Shown here: in pieces, positions 57,396-64,000 of the stretch | Numbering within the stretch: position 1 is the first letter of the stretch | Layout of the letters: each line of letters opens with the position of its first letter | Assembly (NCBI GenBank): GCA_024509875.1 | Contig: JAMPIV010008533.1 | Location: 1 to 64,000, forward strand | Direction: 5' to 3' | DNA length: 64,000 nt | Origin: Oreohelix idahoensis | Taxonomy: Eukaryota; Mollusca; Gastropoda; Stylommatophora; Oreohelicidae | The notes under the pieces: model-generated | The model's database searches: none | The model's input: only the letters and a program-made list of their open reading frames with translations | Told to the model about the DNA's origin: nothing | Position numbers and translations under genes: made by a program

Positions 57396-58118
57396 TCATC
57401 ATCATCATCATGTGACGTATTCTTTCCAGAACGTTGTCTCCATTACAGCTGCTCTGAACGCATCACGATTCTGGGTAAGTCGACCTGCATCAGCCAAAGA
57501 CAAGTTCAGACTCTCTGTGATGTCCTGGGTCCACCGTCGTCTAGGTCGACCCCTTCCCCTTTTTCCAGGGACCATGCCTCCCATCACTGTTTTTTCCAGA
57601 CTACTATGTCTTTTTATATGACCGAAAAATTTCAGCTTCCTTATTGCGATGGTATTTAGGAGCCAATGTTCCTGTACGTTTAGTGAGTGCAGTACTTCTC
57701 TGTTGGTCTTTTTTTCTGTCCAGGGTATTCTCAACATCCTTCTGTAGCATTTCATTTCGAATGATGTAATCTTTTTTGCAACTGTTTTATTGAGTGTCCA
57801 AGTCTCGCAGCCGTATGTTGCTACTGGGAATATACATGCTCTGATCAGTTGTAACTTTGTTTCTTTGCTTGTGCCTTGCCATAGGTTTTTCATCTGTATT
57901 AGTTTATGTGAAGCAATTGCAAGTCTTCTTTTAATTTCTACTGCACAGTCGCCAGAGCTGTTGATGATTGATCCTAAGTATTCGAATTCATTAACACTTT
58001 CCAGTTCTTCGTTATCAATTTCAATTTCTGGTTTGGTCTTTACTTTGTCTGTTGTCAATACTTTGGTCTTCTTGGTGTTTAGGTATAGATTCTGAGCCTC
58101 GCTGTGTTTCAGAGCTAT
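57396..58118 (-). pseudogene. LINE family 4, 5'-truncated, nested in LINE family 2
   Basis: An uninterrupted minus-strand frame (stop near 57,408): LYLNTKKTKVLTTDK, ESVNEFEYLGSIINSSGD, FPVATYGCETWTLNKTVAKK, RRMLRIPWTEKKTNREVL, RKLKFFGHIKRHSS and PGKRGRGRPRRRWTQDI. It starts just after where the RT catalytic box would be, so only the last part of RT and the C-terminal region remain. It ends with gatgatgatgatg. Family-2 sequence continues on both sides, and tgaaac at both junctions is a possible 6-bp target duplication. The intact frame suggests a fairly young copy. Confidence 0.88.
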
Positions 58119-58190
58119 CAAATAGATTGATTTTACATTTTGGTTGAAAATAATGACTTCTGTGTTGGACTAGATTTCATTTAAAATTAA
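58105..58190 (-). pseudogene. LINE family 2 fragment, part upstream of the nested LINE
   Basis: Minus strand: gaaatctagtccaacacaga, aagtcattattttcaaccaa and atagctctgaaac parallel the reference copy at 28,778-28,857. It joins in sequence to 57,395 once the nested LINE is left out. Confidence 0.65.
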
Positions 58191-59439
58191 TTCAGGGAGT
58201 AATGCATTCCTGGGAGTGAATACTCGCGACATTGTAGGTAACATCTCATTGTTTTATGGCTCCCTCCCCCAGAGAGACCACTCTGTGTCTGTAAAAATAT
58301 TTTCTAGCTTTGCCCAGAGCAATCTCGATGACCACACTTATTAAGTTTCGGCAAACAAGGGCGTGAGCCCAAAACATGTGTGTATACTTACATTATTGAC
58401 CCATTCGTGAGAACATACTCAGTAGGCATCATGCCCCCCCCCCCTTTTTTTCCGAGATAACTGTTAAGCCAGCAAAGTGTTTACTTTCATTGCGAACTCT
58501 GCTAGCAAGTTGTGATTGATAAAGATGGAGCCAAGGGACCGTGATAGCTTATAATTGTGCCCCGAACACTCAACGGAGGGTAGGGGGTGGTTTGTGATGT
58601 GGGTTTTGTTGCTGTGTTGTCTGCTTTGCACTGTTTATAAACTTTGATATGCTTTTTTGGCTGACAGGGGCAAATCTGAGATTCACGAGTCCTTGGAACT
58701 AGCTAGCCCCTGTCAATCGCCTTTCATGTTCTCGTGCTTTCATGCTTGCATGGTTTTCCTGATTTGCTAAGTTGCTGATTTACTCATTTTCCGGCGTAAT
58801 AGTCTACGATTAAACCCATGCCTTATGGGGTCATCAAAAGCGCCAAGCATTATAATTTTTGTCATCACCACTAGGTAGTGAGCTGTTAACTTCAGGGCGT
58901 CTTCATTAAGACAACCACCGTTTACCAAAGCAATTCACCATCGCAGTGCCCTTAGTTTTGTGGCCAGTGCCTTTACTTTTTATCAAGGACATATGTCTTG
59001 CCCGCAAGGCGACGTCAAGTCTTCAATTCACATCAAAGAATTAGGTAGCGGTAAACCACCGACTCCCCACACACAATTTTCCTGTGAACTGACATAATTA
59101 GCTAAGTTAACCTACTGCGCGAAAAATAGATATTTCCTATTCGCTGGATTTCCTAGTTACTCTAACACTTGGAAATTAAACGGACACGGGAAGTACAGCA
59201 TGTTTCTCAACTAAATAGGTGTACCTTCCTTCCGGAATAATTATATTGAAACAGTTGTTAACAACAGTTTTCAATAATTATATTGAAAATTGGTTGTCCT
59301 TAGGAAAAAGAATGTACATGTTATTTCTAACATTCCTCGTTGTTTTTTGTTGTTGTTGTTGCTCACTACTATCTTTGTTTTAAGTTTTTTTTAATAATCA
59401 TTGATGTATACCTACATCTACATTTTTCTTCATGACAAT
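58191..59439. other. Unassigned DNA with a poly-C tract and a short palindrome
   Basis: C run at about 58,434-58,444. At 59,239-59,288 the phrase aataattatattgaaa occurs twice around gttgttaacaac, a perfect 12-bp palindrome. No gene. Confidence 0.4.
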
Positions 59440-59700
59440 TGTTGATTAATAAATATAAATATATGTTCCTTCGGTCAGAATTTACTTACTATTTCACCTG
59501 TCACCTGAATGTTGACCTGTTTTTGTCCTTACTGCGATATTTCTGATATCTCGGAGAGGAAGAGTGCATGTATGACATTTAAAAGTGTTGCGAGTGTGAC
59601 AGGATAGAAGAGATTTAATATATAATACCTAGCATTGTGAAGTCTCTAACACTTCACTTCCCTATGACACCATCTGCTATGGGACAACCTATACCTTTTT
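59440..59700. repeat. Dispersed repeat C, copy without TA expansion
   Basis: attaataaatataaatatat, cggtcagaatttacttacta, tttcacctgtca, atatctcggagaggaagagt and gcatgtatgacatttaaaag parallel 63,340-63,595 in order. The inverted pair gtgaagt/acttcac lies at about 59,638-59,658. Confidence 0.65.
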
Positions 59701-60289
59701 TTGTGGTAAGATATGGATGAGAGAGCAGTGGTCTTGTTATTTCCTTGTCTCAACAGACGCCCCCAGGAATTAAACGGGGCCCCTGTATCCACTGTCGGTC
59801 ATCAATTCTGTTGTCGACTCTGTCCCATGTTTGGATGCTAAACTGTCAAGTATTTTCTCTCTTTCAGGCCGTTTATTCTACCAAGGTCGATAAACTACCG
59901 CCTTATGAGTTTGTTCCCAACATTGTTGCACCAGCCGCCATAATGCATACATCGTGTCTGGCACTCGATTCTCCGGTACACATAATTATGAAATATGATA
60001 ACAGGCGGTCGTACGTACGTAGTTTAAAAATAACTAAATTATTACCCCAGTTTTACTATCTGTCTCCTCTCGCAAGTGTGTGGCTATCAACTTACGTAAT
60101 TTTCCCCCACCCTGTATTTCGCATTAGAACACTAATTGTCAGTCCTGCCGAACATTCACGGTCCTTTTTGTACGCACATATATTATACACACACACGCAT
60201 ACACTATATACAAATATAGTCTCGTGTAGGTCCCGGGTGGGGGATGGGGGGGGGGGGGGTAATCTGAAGTGACAAAGAAGAAATATGAC
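59701..60289. other. Unassigned DNA
   Basis: A 175-codon frame at 59,745-60,272 opens with TTG, ends in Tyr-Thr-His repeats and a poly-G stretch, and has no recognisable domain. I do not call it a gene. Confidence 0.35.
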
Positions 60290-60480
60290 TACATCACCCC
60301 CGGGCATGTCGTAAAAGTCGACACATGTGCCTGGGGCAGACAACCTCATCCTGTAAAACATATTGGCAGGGAAACCACCTAGACAAAATCATGTTATTGT
60401 TTTGTGCATGCTTATTGCAAGGGTACCAGCTGTAGTAGTGGCTGTATGCTCCGTAAGGAACACACAAGAATATATATATA
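60290..60480 (+). repeat. Dispersed repeat R copy
   Basis: ccgggcatgtcgtaaaag, cagacaacctcatcctgtaa, aggaaaccacctagacaaaa, tgctccgtaaggaacac: R in sense orientation, diverged. Confidence 0.65.
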
Positions 60481-60514
60481 ACCAACCCTGTGTATTTCCC
60501 GGGGGTTTCCTCAG

Positions 60515-60645
60515 ACATAGAAAGAACATGCCAAACTACTTCCTCAAGCATGTCGTAAGAGACAACTATTATGAGTGTTTATATGGGGCTAGTAACCTCA
60601 TCAAATCAAACTGCTACATCAAATCACTGCTTCAAGACCGTATGT
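60515..60645 (+). repeat. Dispersed repeat R, second copy in the same orientation
   Basis: ctcaagcatgtcgtaagaga, tattatgagtgtttatatgg and ctagtaacctcatcaaatca, then tgcttcaag. Diverged, truncated before the tail. Confidence 0.55.
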
Positions 60646-60653
60646 ATATTCTT

Positions 60654-60667
60654 ATGTAGCCTTCTTG
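60654..60667. repeat. SINE target-site duplication (left)
   Basis: atgtagccttcttg, an exact 14-bp match to 60,936-60,949. Confidence 0.93.
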
Positions 60668-60935
60668 GGAGCCGCGCTGGTGTAATGGTTACCACATTGC
60701 GCTGGCGATCAGGTGTTCAAGGTTCAAGCCCGGGCGCGGGCATTTGAAAGAGTGTCATAGACCGGGTTTTTGACTGAATAACCTGAACGGCTCCTGAGAT
60801 AAACCCTCTGTGGATGGGAAGTAGCGAAGCTCCTGACCGGGTTGGAAGGAAAGTCCACAGGCACCCCAGCCTCGCAATGACATGTCATTGGGCCGAAGGG
60901 CTGAAAGCCCAAGTGCCGCTGGTTAAGAAAAAAAA
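60668..60935 (+). mobile_element. tRNA-derived SINE (family S), full length
   Basis: Starts ggagccgcgctggtgtaatg and has ggttcaagcccgggcg as B-box-like sequence. The body is the same as at 8451-8719, it ends ggttaag plus poly-A, and it is flanked by a perfect 14-bp target duplication. High similarity between the two copies suggests fairly recent activity. Confidence 0.94.
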
Positions 60936-60949
60936 ATGTAGCCTTCTTG
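60936..60949. repeat. SINE target-site duplication (right)
   Basis: Second copy of atgtagccttcttg. Confidence 0.93.
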
Positions 60950-61309
60950 TGTTTTTTTAAATCGTGGATTTATAAGAAGTGCTTTAACAATGAACATATT
61001 TATTGGACAGCAAATATTTAGTCGGTCTATACAAGTAACTCATTAAAGGCCAGTAGCGGCCATGTTTAGGTGCAGTGAGTGGTTCTCTCGATGACAACAC
61101 CAGCTACAATGTTGGGGTTCTATGCTACACATAAAGCGACAAGGGAAGAGAAGATATAAATGACAGACATACATGTAAGTACTTTTATACATAAAGCGAC
61201 TACAGCAACATCTATAGTTTCATTTTCTTTTTCTCTTCTTAGAGAGCACGAGGACATAATTACAGATGGTTCTTCCCCCCCCCCCCCCCCCCTATAGAAA
61301 GTCTTCATT
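60950..61309. other. Unassigned DNA with a poly-C tract
   Basis: A C run of about 18 bases near 61,275-61,292. A direct repeat tacataaagcgac at 61,128 and 61,188. No gene. Confidence 0.4.
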
Positions 61310-61435
61310 AAACATTCTCACGTTCTTACAGCAGTGGTTTCTGTAGCAACATTTATTACATGATGAGGTTGCCAACCTCATACACAATCTCATATTAATA
61401 GCCTTGTACGACATGCCTGAGCCCTAATCTTTCTT
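61310..61435 (-). repeat. Dispersed repeat R copy
   Basis: ttcttacagcagtggtttct, gatgaggttgccaacctcat, acacaatctcatattaatag and ccttgtacgacatgcctgag: a clean antisense R body without the tail region. Confidence 0.85.
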
Positions 61436-62329
61436 TGTCTCATCTTTTTATGCTTTTTCTTGAGGGGTAGCCATTTTCACTTACTAGTTTTTATACCACT
61501 CATTTATGCGAAAGATTAATCTAATTAAAAATTCGAAACTTTTTCTTTAATATACAACAAACTACACAGAGCTATCCATTCATTTGTATTTTTAATACAA
61601 TTTTTTTTTAAATTGTACGGACAATTTATGGACAGCCTGTTGATGTAAGTGACAATAAAGAAATAAACAAACAGGCAACTAAACTACAACTATTAATGTG
61701 TCATTAAGAAGAAGAAGGCATGCAGGTGTATAAAAGATCATTAAGAAATGTTAATGACAAATTCTATTCCAGTGCGTCTTAGAAATCTAACATAATAATG
61801 GGCGGTTCTTGTCTAGACACCGGACGCGCTTTAACAATTGCGCAACAATGAAACAATGAACATCGGCGTGTTTTACAGTGCACAAAATACTGCTGTTTAT
61901 TGAATGTGTGCGCATGGTAAATCAGCCATTGCAACTCAGAAGGAAAACAATGTTCAATTATTACACTTTCATACTCTATGTCTATAAACTATTCATAAGC
62001 CCAGAGTTTTGCGTAATACGTGTATTGTGTGTGTGTGTTTGTACGCGCGCGTGTCTGTGCGTATTGTGGCTTTTTTTAACATACGGCCAGCGCTTTGTGG
62101 ATCTTCACCAAGTCTTAATTCTTAATTTTGTTGTTTTTTTTTAGAGCGACGTTCTGCAAAAGACATGCTACATGATGATGATGATTTAAAAGCTGTGCTT
62201 TAACAATAGTACAGAAGGCCAATAACCTGTTTGCCTTAAAACCTGATTTCAAGAGACGACAAGAGAAAACCGAGGTGATCTTAACGGCGACGAACTGGCA
62301 TGGATTACGGACTACGACTTATGGATCAA
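61436..62329. other. Unassigned DNA
   Basis: An 88-codon frame at 61,878-62,144 is rich in Cys/Val from a GT repeat and has no domain. Nothing recognised. Confidence 0.4.
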
Positions 62330-63260
62330 TGTAATATTAGCAGTATTAACGCAAAAGAAGAGGGGCTGGTGGAGGAGACGTGGAAAGCAAAATTATAAAT
62401 CCTGGCTCTGAAGGAAAACAAGAAAAAGAGACAAGAAAGTATGGATCTCGGTGGAAAGATGCTGCTCTACAGAAGAGTCCTCACGTCCGAAATAGGTAAA
62501 GGGGGTGTGGGTTGGATTTTGATTAAAAACCAAATAGATAGCATCAAGGGATGGAACTTTGTCTCGGAGCGCATTACGGTGCTAAAGCTAAAAATAGAAA
62601 CCATTGTCAACCTTGTCACTGTGTATGGGCAAAATGAAGATGAAGGAAAAATAAGTCAAAGAAGAATTCTTTGAGCTGCTTTAAATGTCAATGGACGACT
62701 GCCTATTTGAAATAATCTTCCTAGGAAATTTCAATGCCAAAGTTGGAAATGGCCATACTAGGACGGGGCGTAGTTATTGGAAGGTATGGAGAAGATTCAC
62801 TGAATGACAATGGAAAGCAACTCCTCAGGTTCTGCACTGAGCAAAATCTTGTCATTACAAACACAAAGTTCCCACATACGCGCATACATGCATACACCAG
62901 ATATGAACCAACACAGAATGATACATCAGTCATTGATTATGCCATTGTTAGGAAGAGCTCATTCAAGTATGTGCAGGATGCTAGAGTCTGGAGAGTGCCC
63001 GAGATTGGAAGTGATCACTACCTGCTGACGATTAAAAGAACAAATGAAAGAGTTGCTTGGCCTAGGCATTGCCCACCATCACGCAAGAAACTAAATAATC
63101 AAGCAGGTGATATGAATATTAAGACCTACACGCCAAAAGCGCCAGAAGTTAAGACTAGGTATCATGGACTTATTACAACAGCAGTAAAAGACATTGAAGA
63201 ACGGACCTGAGGATCTGGAAACCCTCTGGCTTAAATTAAGAACATCATAAAAGCAGCTGC
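62330..63260 (+). pseudogene. LINE endonuclease domain, broken (3'-truncated element)
   Basis: Frame at 62,441-62,674 has GKGGVGWILIKNQI, WNFVSERITVLKLKIE and VNLVTVYGQNEDE. After a frameshift 62,650-62,750 gives FLGNFNAKVGNG, and after another the frame 62,734-63,210 gives GRYGEDSLNDNGKQLLRFC, EQNLVITNTKFPHTRI, SVIDYAIVRKS and the catalytic-type GSDHYLLTI. These are the later motifs of the APE-like endonuclease that opens ORF2 of RTE-like LINEs. No RT follows. It is not clear which of the truncated families it belongs to. Confidence 0.85.
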
Positions 63261-63329
63261 AGTTACACTGTATGATATTCATTGATATATATATATGGGG
63301 ACTAATTGTTGTCCTTAAATGCAGTTTTT

Positions 63330-64000
<671 letters not shown>

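Noticed and set aside
59745..60272. 175-codon open frame
   Set aside because: Begins at TTG, no domain, runs into a His-Thr repeat and a poly-G tract; no sign of splicing or homology that I can see.

Overview
The window looks like a repeat-rich stretch of an invertebrate animal genome. A mollusc is my guess, from the general character of the RTE-like LINEs, tRNA-headed SINEs and mariner; the sequence does not prove it. There are no operons and no convincing host protein-coding exons. Nearly everything recognisable is a mobile element, a fragment of one, or a tandem repeat. Most long open frames are tandem repeats without stops.

Layout. 1-4.4 kb: unassigned DNA, a nuclear 18S rRNA fragment (1666-1807, minus), a decayed LINE end, a 61-bp hairpin array and a tetranucleotide array. 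4.9-6.6 kb: tRNA-like SINEs, one split by a LINE with a 15-bp target duplication. 8.4-16 kb: a SINE with target duplication, a 30-copy 28-bp minisatellite, and a probable hAT MITE holding a TA array. 17.6-23.6 kb: a Ty3/gypsy-type gag-protease reading frame with two stops and a C-terminal RRM-like domain; a second copy of the same LINE is inserted in its upstream region. 24.6-34.3 kb: a nest of at least four LINE families, a partial SINE, and several minisatellites grown out of LINE sequence. 34.4-46.0 kb: an 11.5-kb LTR retrotransposon with 2.27-kb, nearly identical LTRs, inserted into a 48-bp minisatellite. 46.7-52.8 kb: two very large minisatellites attached to the tails of two oppositely oriented copies of one dispersed repeat, with a hAT MITE between them. 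53-64 kb: further LINE fragments (one nested in another), a degenerate tandem region, a SINE with target duplication, a LINE endonuclease fragment, two TA arrays, and the start of a mariner-like transposon that runs off the window.

Two themes stand out. First, both gypsy-type elements are unusual. The young one has integrase upstream of reverse transcriptase, and its integrase catalytic core is replaced by unrelated open sequence. The older one carries an RRM-like domain after the protease. Second, many minisatellites can be traced to a sequence inside a transposon (a LINE coding motif, a LINE 3' end, or the ~230-bp dispersed repeat called R here), with unexpanded copies elsewhere in the window for comparison.

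All assignments were made by reading sequence and translations by eye. Family names for LINEs and LTR elements are inferences that need a database search.
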